Source of the DNA: Leptospira ainlahdjerensis
Lineage (GTDB): Bacteria > Spirochaetota > Leptospiria > Leptospirales > Leptospiraceae
Reading direction: 5' to 3'
Assembly (NCBI RefSeq): GCF_016919175.1
Contig: NZ_JAFFPU010000035.1
Location: 62,001 to 126,000 of the forward strand
DNA: 64,000 nucleotides
A program made the position numbers and the translations under genes. How positions within the stretch are numbered: position 1 is the first letter of the stretch; each line of letters starts with the position of its first letter. Positions 14,869 through 24,548 of this stretch are shown here, one piece after another. The notes below the pieces were generated by a model. It was not told the origin of the DNA. It saw only the letters and a program-made list of their open reading frames with translations, and did not search any database.

Positions 14869-15336
14869 TCAGGGAACAAGATCTCCACAATCTCTCATTT
14901 CAGGAGCGTATGGATTTTGTATTTGAGTGCCTTGTTTTACCCAGGTTTTTTTAACCATGGGACAATAGAATTTATTAAAAACTCCGTTCCCGCCGGCGAG
15001 TTTTACACTTTCGGCCAAGGTTTCGGAGAATGAAGAATATGCTTCGAAGAATTTTTCCACGTCTTTCGAGTCCTTCTTACGAAGGGAATGTAACATTTTC
15101 TCCGCCTCGTTTTTTAGACCTCCGTTCAATTGAATCAGAGCCTGAACATTGGTTTCTAATTTGGAGACGTCCGGAATTTTTTCTTCCTCTTTCATGAGGA
15201 AGTTATGAATGGATTCATTTTCGATTAAAATAGACTGAAGAGCGTCTTTTTCGGGTTCTGTGATAGGAGCTCTTTGTTTTACACAAAACGTAAGAAGTAC
15301 AAGAATCCCAGCGGAAATTACAAATGGACGGAACAT
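14869..15336 (-). CDS. Hypothetical lipoprotein
   Basis: With the start at 15336 the protein begins MFRPFVISAGILVLLTFC, a lipoprotein signal with cleavage before Cys in LTFC. About 155 residues in all. The mature part is helical (IHNFLMKEEEKIPDVSKLE, EKMLHSLRKKDSKDVEKFF) and ends in a Cys-containing segment with KFYCPMVKKTWVKQG and EMRDCGDLVP. The ending, with two Cys near a Met-Val-Lys-Lys-Trp, resembles small periplasmic metal-binding proteins (C-P-M), but this is only suggestive. GGAG stands nine bases before the ATG; an earlier in-frame ATG at 15360 is less likely. Confidence 0.72.
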   Translation of the reverse strand: MFRPFVISAGILVLLTFCVKQRAPITEPEKDALQSILIENESIHNFLMKEEEKIPDVSKLETNVQALIQLNGGLKNEAEKMLHSLRKKDSKDVEKFFEAYSSFSETLAESVKLAGGNGVFNKFYCPMVKKTWVKQGTQIQNPYAPEMRDCGDLVP

Positions 15337-15647
15337 TCTCAAAGTCTCCAAGACGGTCATAAGGTTAAGTCTAAGATTCTAGAAAAAACCTTGGTGTAAA
15401 GTAAGGAAACGATTAAAATACAAAAAATGCAAAAGACTTCTTCAAGTCCCACTTTGATCTCGAAAAGCGCAAGATGTTTGAAAAACCTTCAGATCGATAA
15501 CGGTTTATACTTCGATATAATTCCGCCTGTTTATGTCCTCGATTCCGTTTGAAAGCGAACTTCTCTCGGGTTTTGATTTCTGGAAACGGGTTGCACATTC
15601 TACCTGGTCTTGGATTCTACTGAAAATGAAAACGGGGTTCTTTATCC

Positions 15648-15974
15648 ATGGCTGACTTTTACAACAAACATATATTTGTTTGCGAAAACGTAAGGGGAGA
15701 AGGGGAAAGGGTCTCCTGCGGTCGCTCCGGTTCGATTCAGTTATTGGCTTCTTTAAAAAAGAAAATAAAGGATTTGTCAATTCCGGGAAAAATTCGAATC
15801 CAAAGGGCGGGTTGTTTGGATCGATGCGAGCTTGGCCCGGTTCAAGTAAGCTATCCGGAAGGAATGTGGTTTTCCCTTAAAACGGAAGAAGACGTCGATA
15901 TATTCTTAAAATATTATATAGAATCGGAACAGATCGAAAAGATAGAACATTTAGTCATCAAGGAAAATTTATGA
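15648..15974 (+). CDS. Thioredoxin-like 2Fe-2S ferredoxin
   Basis: The protein has 108 residues. Four Cys at positions 12, 24, 56 and 60 (HIFVCENVR, RVSCGRSGS, QRAGCLDRCELGPV) have the spacing of the thioredoxin-fold 2Fe-2S ferredoxins related to the NuoE/HoxE subunit. It is a cytoplasmic electron carrier. The stop overlaps the start of the downstream oxidoreductase by four bases, so the two are co-translated. A functional link as electron donor to that enzyme is possible but not required, since MDR enzymes use NAD(P)H directly. Confidence 0.87.
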   Translation: MADFYNKHIFVCENVRGEGERVSCGRSGSIQLLASLKKKIKDLSIPGKIRIQRAGCLDRCELGPVQVSYPEGMWFSLKTEEDVDIFLKYYIESEQIEKIEHLVIKENL

Positions 15975-16993
15975 ATCTCCCAAAAACATACAAGGCCTTA
16001 GAACTCAGAGAATACAGTGAAAACAAAAACAGTGCTCAGATCGTTGAAAAGACGATTCGTCCCTTAAAAAAAGGAGAAGTTTTGATTCGGATGCATTCGG
16101 CGTCCATCAACCCTTCCGACTTGATGTTCTTACGCGGACTTTACGGTATCAAGAAGAAACTTCCAGTCGTCCCAGGATTTGAAGGAAGCGGACAGGTCGT
16201 ATCCTCCGGAGGTGGTTTTTACGGATCTTATCTAAAAGGTAAGAATGTCGCCTGTACTGCGCCGGGAAGAGGCGACGGTGTTTATGCGGAGTATATGATC
16301 ACGGATGCCTTCAGTTGTCTTCCGATCGGAAAGGATCTATCTTTAGAACAAGGAGCTTGTCTTTATGTAAACCCGATCACTGCGATCGCGATGGTGGATC
16401 TCGCTGAAAAATACGGGGCCAAGGCGATCGTTCAAACGGCCGCTGCGAGCGCTTTGGGAAAAATGGTTGTCGGAATCGCAGCGAGAAAGGGAATTCAGGT
16501 GATCAACGTAGTGCGTAAGCCGGAACAGGAAGAAGCCCTAAAAGCGGTAGGAGCAAAACACATCCTCAATTCGGAGGTTTCCAATTTCGAAAGACAACTT
16601 CGAGTTCTTTCTAACGAACTCAAGGCTACCGTTTGCCTGGACGCGGTGGCTGGAGAATTGACCACAAAAGTTTTACTCGCGATGCCTTACGGAAGCCGCG
16701 CTATCATTTACGGCGCCTTATCCGAAAAGGAAATTCCAATCCATGCAGGAATGATGATATTCCAAGATAAGAAGTTGGAAGGTTTTTGGCTTTCTACCTG
16801 GGTTCCGCAACAAAGTCCTTATAAGATTTGGAAACTTTCCAAAGAATTGAGATCCTTGGCTAAAAAAGAATTGAAAACGGATATCGCAGCTCGATTCCCG
16901 TTGGACAAAGCGGTCGAAGCAATCGATAATTATGCCGCAAATATGACCAAAGGAAAGGTGCTGATTCAAACGTCTTTCGCGGAAGGAAAATAA
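15971..16993 (+). CDS. MDR-family zinc-type alcohol dehydrogenase/quinone oxidoreductase
   Basis: The 340-residue protein has the GroES-like N-terminal domain (SASINPSDLMFLRGLYGIKK, PGFEGSGQVVSSGG) and a Rossmann domain with AAASALGKMVVGIAARKG. It looks like the trans-2-enoyl-CoA or quinone reductase branch of the medium-chain family because Cys/His catalytic zinc ligands are not seen. It should use NADPH in the cytoplasm. It overlaps the ferredoxin gene upstream and is followed three bases later by a lipoprotein gene, so it lies in an operon of mixed content. Confidence 0.87.
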   Translation: MNLPKTYKALELREYSENKNSAQIVEKTIRPLKKGEVLIRMHSASINPSDLMFLRGLYGIKKKLPVVPGFEGSGQVVSSGGGFYGSYLKGKNVACTAPGRGDGVYAEYMITDAFSCLPIGKDLSLEQGACLYVNPITAIAMVDLAEKYGAKAIVQTAAASALGKMVVGIAARKGIQVINVVRKPEQEEALKAVGAKHILNSEVSNFERQLRVLSNELKATVCLDAVAGELTTKVLLAMPYGSRAIIYGALSEKEIPIHAGMMIFQDKKLEGFWLSTWVPQQSPYKIWKLSKELRSLAKKELKTDIAARFPLDKAVEAIDNYAANMTKGKVLIQTSFAEGK

Positions 16994-16996
16994 AAT

Positions 16997-17560
16997 TTGA
17001 AAACAATCGATCCTAAAAACCGAATCGAAAAGTTTTTGCTTTTTGGTTTTTTGTTTCTCCTTTTTTCCTGTTCCGCTTTGAAAGATAATTTTAAAGCTCT
17101 TCAGAAGTGCAAGTTTCAGGTTCTTTCTTTGGAAGCCCAAAAGGCGGAACTCATTTCTTTTCCGCCGGTTCCCAAAATTATCTTTTTGGCGAAGGTGGAA
17201 ATCGAAAATCCGAATGAAACGGATGTTACGATTCATAAATTCGATCTTTCCTTTTTTGTTCCGGATTCTTCGGAAAAAGATTCGGAACTTGCACGAGTGG
17301 TTTCGAGCGAACAAATCGTGATCCCCGCGCTTCAGAAAAAGCTAGTGGATCTTCAGGTCGAAACCTTATTTGAAAAAAAGATGGATAGAAATCTTCTTCA
17401 AATCGCTCTGGGAATCTTACAGGCGGGTATTTCCGGAAAGGAACTTCTTTTTACGATTCGCGGGAGTTTCGAATACGAAACGATCTTTGGACCGGTTCAG
17501 ATCCCGGTGAACGAAAAAATTCCTTTGAAAACTTCCAAAAAAAGTTCGATCGGTTTTTGA
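16997..17560 (+). CDS. LEA14/WHy-like lipoprotein
   Basis: The protein has 187 residues and starts with TTG at 16997, with GGAAGG about ten bases upstream. A lipobox LLFSC (cleavage before Cys25) follows the hydrophobic FLLFGFLFLLF. The rest is beta-rich with KVEIENPNETDVTIHKFDLS, which matches the WHy/LEA-2 type immunoglobulin-like domain found in desiccation- and stress-related proteins. It is probably anchored in a membrane. The family assignment comes from this segment only. Its upstream neighbour ends three bases earlier. Confidence 0.75.
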   Translation: MKTIDPKNRIEKFLLFGFLFLLFSCSALKDNFKALQKCKFQVLSLEAQKAELISFPPVPKIIFLAKVEIENPNETDVTIHKFDLSFFVPDSSEKDSELARVVSSEQIVIPALQKKLVDLQVETLFEKKMDRNLLQIALGILQAGISGKELLFTIRGSFEYETIFGPVQIPVNEKIPLKTSKKSSIGF

Positions 17561-17600
17561 TGAATCTTTCCTGTTTGAATCCAAAGCTTCTTCGGCGGAA

Positions 17601-17954
17601 ATGGTGAATACGATGTGTTTTTCATTTTTGAGAAATCTTTTGCAAGGATTCCTGAAATCTTTTATCATAGGATTCTTATTTTTATTTTATTTTTCCGGAT
17701 GTTATCAGAAGAATACGGACGCGGACTTTTACGAGTTTGAGGAAGCGAATACGAAGCTGATCGTCGCATATCAAGCGAAGGATGTTCTTTGTAACACGAG
17801 CCGAAGAGTGACTGCGTTTGTTCCCGGAAGATCCAGAAAAAAAGACATTGAACTTTGTGTGAGCGCGGTCTTTGCGGTGAGTTGCGAGTCTTGGTCCTCC
17901 ACTTCGACGGACGCAACACCGGCTACCTGTAAAGGGATCGAGTTTCGATATTAA
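17601..17954 (+). CDS. Small Cys-rich lipoprotein
   Basis: The protein has 117 residues. After a hydrophobic run (FIIGFLFLFYF) comes a lipobox FSGC. The mature part of about 80 residues contains four further Cys (KDVLCNTSRR, IELCVSAVFAVSCESW, PATCKGIEF), which could make two disulfide bonds outside the cytoplasm. The pattern resembles small genus-specific leptospiral lipoproteins of unknown function. A second ATG four codons later is also possible as a start. No partner is evident from the neighbours. Confidence 0.72.
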   Translation: MVNTMCFSFLRNLLQGFLKSFIIGFLFLFYFSGCYQKNTDADFYEFEEANTKLIVAYQAKDVLCNTSRRVTAFVPGRSRKKDIELCVSAVFAVSCESWSSTSTDATPATCKGIEFRY

Positions 17955-17963
17955 GGAAATTGA

Positions 17964-18455
<492 letters not shown>

Positions 18456-18472
18456 ACGAATTCTTTTTAAAA

Positions 18473-18934
18473 TTGATCTCTTTAAAAAATCAAATTCTAT
18501 TCTTTTATCACAGATTACGGAGCGGGAATCGTTTCACGATTTCGTTGATTGAATCTTATCTAAAGACACGTTATCTTGTCTTTGATCCTAGTTTGTCGAT
18601 AAGCGCCGAATCCTTCAATCCTGCATTGGACGACTTCTTAAAAGAACAGGGAAAAAAAGAATGGGCTTATCTGACTGCGTTTAATCCTCGTTCGAAAGTC
18701 ATTTCCATGAAAGAAAACCAAAGTAGAAATCGGGAACTCAAACTCGAATTGAATTCTTATCTCGTTTTGGAGGGGGAAGGAAAAGGCGAGGATCCCGATT
18801 GGATTCCGGAATCCAGTTTCCTCGTGCTTGGAATTCCTGAAAAGAAAGCGATTTTTCTTGGAAAAAAATTTCAACAAAACGCGATCTTAGTCGGAAGCAT
18901 TACTCGAAAGTCTAAACTAAAATTTTTATACTGA
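18473..18934 (+). CDS. DUF3293-family protein
   Basis: The product has 153 residues and a TTG start at 18473. The segments WAYLTAFNPRSKVISMKENQ, PESSFLVLGIPEKKAIFLG and KFQQNAILVG match the small cytoplasmic DUF3293 family, in which the Tyr-Leu-Thr-Ala-x-Asn-Pro-Arg-Ser motif is conserved. The function of the family is not known. It begins 17 bases after the previous stop and may belong to the same transcript as the preceding lipoprotein and repeat protein. Confidence 0.8.
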   Translation: MISLKNQILFFYHRLRSGNRFTISLIESYLKTRYLVFDPSLSISAESFNPALDDFLKEQGKKEWAYLTAFNPRSKVISMKENQSRNRELKLELNSYLVLEGEGKGEDPDWIPESSFLVLGIPEKKAIFLGKKFQQNAILVGSITRKSKLKFLY

Positions 18935-18983
18935 ATTCTAAAATCGCTTTCCTTTTCGCCTTCCTATACGAATCTTCCGTTCT

Positions 18984-19931
18984 GTGAATCGTTTCCCTTT
19001 GCTTATGAGTTTGAGTTTGCTTTTATCATTCTCTTGCGGACCTTTCTTTTTGCCGAGTATCGATTCCACAAAAGTTAGAATTCCAGCCGATGGAAAATCG
19101 ATCGCAGTCCTGACGATCACAAACCCGTATTTCGGAACTCCGGATTCTTTTCAATGGGATGAGAAGAAGGACTCTTCTTTAAAACTTTTGTCTTTGGAAA
19201 ATTCCGGCTCGAAGCAAATCCTCCGTTTGATTGCAGGTTATAAACCGGGAAAACAGTTTCTTCATACTCAGTTAGGAACGGTCGTTGAGATTGAATTATT
19301 TTCGAGAGAAGGAGATTGGGACGAGGACGGATTTCCGGATTTATCCGAACTCAGATCCGAAGAGGATCGCCGGGCATTTCGAGAATGGTTTGTTCAAATC
19401 GCTCTTTCTCAATATCTAAAAGAAACCGGCTCTTGGAACGTGCAAGAAAGAGATTGCAGTGGACTGATTCGATTCTCCTATAAAGAAGCTTTAAAAAATC
19501 ATGATTTATCTTGGCAGAAAAAAAATGGAATTCTTCTCGATAAGAACATTCCCGATGTCCGAGAATTTCAATATCCGGATATACCTTCTATCGGTATCAA
19601 TTTATTTAGAACCGGATTGAAAACATTTGGCGCGTTTGCCGATGCGGAAAGCCTTGAAAAATACAATACATCCTTTGTTTCGAAGAACTTAGAGTCGGGA
19701 CTTGCAGGTGATATTTTATTTTTTCGCGAAGATCGAGGAAATGGGACTAATTTTCACTCGATGATTTTGGTGGAAGAAAATAAAAAGAATCCACTTTTAT
19801 TGTATCATACCGGTTCTCATCGGGGAATTCAATTGATTCGTTCAAAAGAGTTGAATAAGAGCAATCGATTCTCACCGGAGCCGAGCAATCCTTCCTTTTT
19901 GGGAATCCATCGATTTCGTATTTTAGATTGA
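18984..19931 (+). CDS. DUF1175 (YfaT/MagE-like) lipoprotein with NlpC/P60-like motifs
   Basis: The 315-residue protein has a lipobox ending at C18 (LLLSFSC). The second half contains [16 protein letters not shown] (C158), GLAGDILFF and [10 protein letters not shown] (H258), followed by LYHTGSHRG. These three elements are those of NlpC/P60-type peptidases: the D-C-S-G nucleophile, the G-D-L-x-F turn and the His. In Escherichia coli and Pseudomonas DUF1175 genes lie beside the alpha-2-macroglobulin gene, as here, where that gene starts ten bases downstream. A peptidoglycan amidase or endopeptidase role is inferred from the motifs. Confidence 0.78.
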   Translation: MNRFPLLMSLSLLLSFSCGPFFLPSIDSTKVRIPADGKSIAVLTITNPYFGTPDSFQWDEKKDSSLKLLSLENSGSKQILRLIAGYKPGKQFLHTQLGTVVEIELFSREGDWDEDGFPDLSELRSEEDRRAFREWFVQIALSQYLKETGSWNVQERDCSGLIRFSYKEALKNHDLSWQKKNGILLDKNIPDVREFQYPDIPSIGINLFRTGLKTFGAFADAESLEKYNTSFVSKNLESGLAGDILFFREDRGNGTNFHSMILVEENKKNPLLLYHTGSHRGIQLIRSKELNKSNRFSPEPSNPSFLGIHRFRILD

Positions 19932-19940
19932 GGTTATGGA

Positions 19941-22900
19941 ATGAAACGCGTTCAAAAATTGATTTTAGGGTTATCGTTCGGGGCCGTGTTGGTTCTGGGG
20001 TTAGCGTATCGATTTCCAATTTCGGGGAATCCTAATTTTTACTTAGGAACAGATCGAAGTTTCGGTCCCGGAGAAAAACCTTATATCAACTTGGAAGGTA
20101 ACGGGCGAGCCGATTACGAATTTAGAATTTATAAAATCGCCGATCCTCAAGGGTTTCTTTCTAAAAAAGTAAAAGAAAGATTGATTCAAGAAAATAACGA
20201 AGGTGCCTTTGGAAATCCGATTTCTCTTTTTTCCCGAACAATGGATAAGTTTGAAAAGAATTTCAGATCCGTAGCAAGAAAGGAATTCAATTCTTCCACT
20301 CGCTCGGTGTTAAAGGATACTTTAGGAATCAATTACGAGACTCCTTCGAAAGAACGAACGTTGGCGGTTGCCTCCATTCTTCCCGAGCACGAATTGATTT
20401 CGACCTTCTATGTTCCGAGTGTCGCGTCCTCCTGGGCTTATCGAAGAATCCCCGTCCCGGTTTCGGATAACGGTGTTTATCTTGTGGAAGGCGTTTCCGG
20501 TTCCAATATCGCCTACACGGTTCTTGTAAGATCGAGTTTGAATTTTTTAGTAAAACAAGCCAGTTCCGAGACGTTCGTCTATGTCGCTAGAAAAGATACG
20601 GGAGAACCGGTTTCCGATGTGGATCTGAGTCTGTTCAGTCTCGAGACGGGAAGTATATTCCATTCTTCTAAAACGGGTTCGGATGGGACTTTTCTTTATA
20701 AGGGAAATACTCCGGTTAAAACTCTCATCTTAGCGAAGAAAGGAGGAGAATACGCAGTTTCTGATCCTGAATTCTATTCCAGCTCTTTTTACGGAGAAGG
20801 AGGAGCGAGAGCTTATATTTATACGGAAAGACCGGTTTATAGACCGGGGGATACTGTTTACTTTAAAGGTGTGGTGCGGAATTTCAATCGGGACGATTAT
20901 CGAATAGCATCCGGGAGCGCCACGGTTTCGATTCATTCCGAGGACGGAGAAAGTCAGCTTCCGGTCATACCGGTTTCGATTTCCGGAGATCAGGGAACCT
21001 TTTCGGGGGAATTTCAGATTCCGAATGAAGAATCGATCAAACTCGGAAACTTCACTTTGGTTTTGAATTTTCAAGATCAGACTTTTCAGACCGAGTTCTC
21101 AGTGGAGGCTTATGTCAAGCCGACCTTCCTCGTTACGGTTAACGTTCCGAAATCCAATTTTTTGCAAAAAGAAGAGGTGAACGCGACCGTAAAAGCGAGA
21201 TACTACTACGGTCAACCTTTGAGCGGAAAGGATGTCCAGTTCCGAGTTTTCAGAAGACCCAAGTTCGATTTTTCTCCGGTCGGTAAAATGAATTTCGACG
21301 CGAGCGCCGATTATCTGGAACAAGCGGGGCAGAGCGACAAACAAGAGTTAGTTCATAGCGGAACGGGTTCTTTGGACAAAAAGGGTACTTATTCTATTCA
21401 ATTTAAACCGAACAAAGTGGACGCCGATTCTATTTATACGGTCATCGCTTCGGTTCAATCCGAAGATCTTACTCTGGATGGAGCGGCTTCGTTTTCCGTA
21501 AATAGAAGCGCATTCTTTTTAAAATTGGAAAAGGATCAATCGGTTTACGAACCTGGAAAGGAAAGTAAACTTAAGGTCAAATTGGTTCCTTACGACAAAA
21601 CGTTAAGCGAAGAGGCGCGAAAGAAGGAAATCCAAGGACGTAAGGTCGAACTCGTCCTTTACAATCGCGAAATTCACCATTCCTCCGAAGGCGGGCGTTC
21701 TAAAATTTCCAAAACATCCGCGACAACAGATGTTTCGGGGAGCGCCGAAGTTTCATTTGCAATTCCGAAACGAGGACAATACATAGTTGCCGCCGAGACG
21801 GAGGATGCGGAAGGAAACGAAACCAAAAGTGAAACCTTCTTTTGGGCTTCTTCGGTATCGGATTCGATCGATATTCCTTTTAAGGACATCAATTTAAAAC
21901 CAGGTAAAGATTTGTATTCCGTCGGCGAAAATGCTGAAATTCTTATCTTAAGTCCGATTTCAAACGGTCACGTTGTCCTCACCGTCGAAGGGAATCGGAT
22001 TTTTAAAAGCCAAGTTGTCAAGATGAACGGAAACGCTCTGAAGTATTCCGTAAAGATCAGTCCGGAAATGAGTCCCAACTTTACGTTATCCGCCGTTCAA
22101 TTTTCCGGAAGCGACGTTTATAAGAGTCAGGTCCGAATCGTAGCGCCCCCGGAAGAAAAATTTATCAAAGTGGATTTGGCTTCCGTTAATAAGGTTTATC
22201 GACCCGGCGATAAGGCGGAGATCAAACTCAAAACTACAGGACTCGGAGGAAAGGCCGTTCCTGCGGAAATTTCGGTCGCGGTCGTTGACGAAGCAATCTA
22301 TCAAATCAAAGAAGAAAAGATTCCGAACATCGGTACTTTTTTTTATCACCCAAGGAGAAATAACGTTCAGACAACATTAGCTTCTTCTTATAAATTTTTC
22401 GGATATTCGGAAGAAAAACGTCTGAAACTGGCGTTGGGCAAAAAGGGAGAATCCGGTTATTCCGCGATCAAAAACGAAGAACAAAATCGAGATCGATTTA
22501 AGGATACGAGTTTTTGGAACGCGAAGGTCAAAACGGCTTCGGACGGAACCGCAGTCGTTAGTTTTGTTTTGCCGGATAATCTCACTTCTTGGAGGGTCAC
22601 TGCGATCGCGATTACTTCGGATACAAAAGTCGGTCGAGGACAGACGAACTTCGTCACTAAAAAAGATCTGATGATTCTGGGAGGTCTTCCTAGATACATT
22701 CTCAAGGGAGAATCGCAAAAGGTGACCGCAACGATTTCCAATCAGACAAATCGTAAGTTTCCGGTAAACGTTTCTCTAAAAATGGAAGGCCTAAAAGCGA
22801 TCGGTCCTGAAAATACGACGATCCAGTTAGAGCCCGGTCAGAATCAATCGGTTCAATTTACGGTTCAGGCCCTTCAGGATCCTAAGATAAAATTAGCAAA

Positions 22901-24548
22901 ATTGAATATTCTTGCTTCCGGGGGCGGTGTTTCCGATTCCATACGATCCGAAATTCCTCTGAAAGTTTGGGGATCGCCACGCGTTAGCTCGGATAGTCTT
23001 GGGTTGAACAAAGGAACCGGTTCCGGGTTATTAAAGTTGAACGTTACCAAAGAGTTGGCAGATCCGTATTTGGAAATCAGATTGAGTCCCGCAACCCTGC
23101 CCGCGCTGAAACAATCTTTGGAATATCTGGCGGATTATCCTTACGGCTGTGTGGAGCAAACGATGAGCCGTTTTTATCCTCTACTTTCCGCTCAAAAGGC
23201 GGGTTTTATAAATTCTCGAATTCAAAAAGAATTACCTCGGATGATCGATGTCGGTTTAAAAAAAGTTCAAGAATTACAAAGAACGGATGGGGGATTCGGT
23301 TGGTTCGATGGAAATTCGGAGAGTGACGTTCTGATGTCGGCTTACGTTTTGAAAGCGTTGGCTATCAGTCAAAAGAACGGCGCGAGGGTGACTGCGAATA
23401 CGATGTATAGGGCTCGAAATTTTCTCTATTCCTCTTTGGAAAGAGGAGATATTTCGGATAACGTGAAATCTCACGTTTTGAATGCTTTGAGTGAAAGCGG
23501 ATCATTGGAAAATTCTTTGGTGGAAGGTCTTTCCAAGTCGGAATCCAAACTCAACTTCTATGGCAAGGCATTGTTGGGATTGACCTTTTTTAATCAAGGG
23601 AAGAAGGCGGAAGCGTCTCGGTTGTTTAAGAAGGCGATCGAAGAAAGCGGTTTTGGAAAAGCTCCGTTCCTAAAACTGGCTTCCTACGGTAAAAATCCGA
23701 ATTGGGAAGAGGACAAAATCGAAGGCCTGTCCAGTCTTCTGAGTCTCGGTGTTCGTTTAAACGAAAACGAAACTCTTTTGGAAAACTTGGCCTCTTCCAT
23801 TCTCACAAATCGTAACGGTTATGCCTGGAACAATTCCAGGGATACTTCTTTGGCGGTGTTGAGTTTATCGGAATATTTGACGGTTCTTCGAGAATCGGAT
23901 TCTTCCGCCGAGGTTGAGATCAAGCTGAACGGAACAACGCTCAAAAGTGCGACGTTTTCTCCGAAATCTGAAGACGGTGAACTATTTAAAATCGTAGTCG
24001 CTAACGATCTCATTCATTCGGGTGAGAATCGGGTAGAAGTGATCAAGAAGGACGGCCCCGTTTTTTACGCTACCGCGTCTTTGTTTTACAAGGATCGTTC
24101 CAAGACGATTTCTTCGTATTCAAACGGAATTCAAATACGAAGAAAATATTACAAAGTCAAAACCGGTTCGGACGGATCCGGAATCGAAGTTTCGGAAACG
24201 AAGTCCTTTTCCACAGGCGATATCGTATTAGTGGAATTGAATGTAATCAAAGAGGGAAGTCCGGATTCTTACTTTATGATTGAAGACGTTTTGCTGCCTG
24301 GTTTTTCATTTCTCCAAAGGGACGCGGAATATCTTTCCGGAGACAGAAAGGTGGAATACGATTCTCGTCAAATCTTCGACGATCGGGCGGTCTTCTTCGG
24401 CGCCGGGCCAAAAAAAGATTTCACGGTTCGCTATTTTCTACGAGCCGAAGTCGGCGGTAAATACAAGGCCATTCCTGCTAGGGCTTATCTCATGTATTAT
24501 CCCGAAGTAACGGGAGGGAGCTCCGATGATGAAATCAAAGTGGATTAG
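19941..24548 (+). CDS. Bacterial alpha-2-macroglobulin with thioester motif
   Basis: This 1535-residue protein starts with a hydrophobic signal segment (about 6-23) lacking a lipobox. Macroglobulin beta domains fill the first half; ERPVYRPGDTVYFKG is the usual MG motif and VVDEAIYQIKEEKIP lies before the ANATO-like bait region (about 795-840). The thioester motif YGCVEQ is at C1070-Q1073 in the helical thioester domain with GGFGWFDGNSESD. The family traps attacking proteases in the periplasm after bait cleavage. GAGG precedes the ATG. Its operon is of the yfa/mag type. Confidence 0.93.
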   Translation: MKRVQKLILGLSFGAVLVLGLAYRFPISGNPNFYLGTDRSFGPGEKPYINLEGNGRADYEFRIYKIADPQGFLSKKVKERLIQENNEGAFGNPISLFSRTMDKFEKNFRSVARKEFNSSTRSVLKDTLGINYETPSKERTLAVASILPEHELISTFYVPSVASSWAYRRIPVPVSDNGVYLVEGVSGSNIAYTVLVRSSLNFLVKQASSETFVYVARKDTGEPVSDVDLSLFSLETGSIFHSSKTGSDGTFLYKGNTPVKTLILAKKGGEYAVSDPEFYSSSFYGEGGARAYIYTERPVYRPGDTVYFKGVVRNFNRDDYRIASGSATVSIHSEDGESQLPVIPVSISGDQGTFSGEFQIPNEESIKLGNFTLVLNFQDQTFQTEFSVEAYVKPTFLVTVNVPKSNFLQKEEVNATVKARYYYGQPLSGKDVQFRVFRRPKFDFSPVGKMNFDASADYLEQAGQSDKQELVHSGTGSLDKKGTYSIQFKPNKVDADSIYTVIASVQSEDLTLDGAASFSVNRSAFFLKLEKDQSVYEPGKESKLKVKLVPYDKTLSEEARKKEIQGRKVELVLYNREIHHSSEGGRSKISKTSATTDVSGSAEVSFAIPKRGQYIVAAETEDAEGNETKSETFFWASSVSDSIDIPFKDINLKPGKDLYSVGENAEILILSPISNGHVVLTVEGNRIFKSQVVKMNGNALKYSVKISPEMSPNFTLSAVQFSGSDVYKSQVRIVAPPEEKFIKVDLASVNKVYRPGDKAEIKLKTTGLGGKAVPAEISVAVVDEAIYQIKEEKIPNIGTFFYHPRRNNVQTTLASSYKFFGYSEEKRLKLALGKKGESGYSAIKNEEQNRDRFKDTSFWNAKVKTASDGTAVVSFVLPDNLTSWRVTAIAITSDTKVGRGQTNFVTKKDLMILGGLPRYILKGESQKVTATISNQTNRKFPVNVSLKMEGLKAIGPENTTIQLEPGQNQSVQFTVQALQDPKIKLAKLNILASGGGVSDSIRSEIPLKVWGSPRVSSDSLGLNKGTGSGLLKLNVTKELADPYLEIRLSPATLPALKQSLEYLADYPYGCVEQTMSRFYPLLSAQKAGFINSRIQKELPRMIDVGLKKVQELQRTDGGFGWFDGNSESDVLMSAYVLKALAISQKNGARVTANTMYRARNFLYSSLERGDISDNVKSHVLNALSESGSLENSLVEGLSKSESKLNFYGKALLGLTFFNQGKKAEASRLFKKAIEESGFGKAPFLKLASYGKNPNWEEDKIEGLSSLLSLGVRLNENETLLENLASSILTNRNGYAWNNSRDTSLAVLSLSEYLTVLRESDSSAEVEIKLNGTTLKSATFSPKSEDGELFKIVVANDLIHSGENRVEVIKKDGPVFYATASLFYKDRSKTISSYSNGIQIRRKYYKVKTGSDGSGIEVSETKSFSTGDIVLVELNVIKEGSPDSYFMIEDVLLPGFSFLQRDAEYLSGDRKVEYDSRQIFDDRAVFFGAGPKKDFTVRYFLRAEVGGKYKAIPARAYLMYYPEVTGGSSDDEIKVD

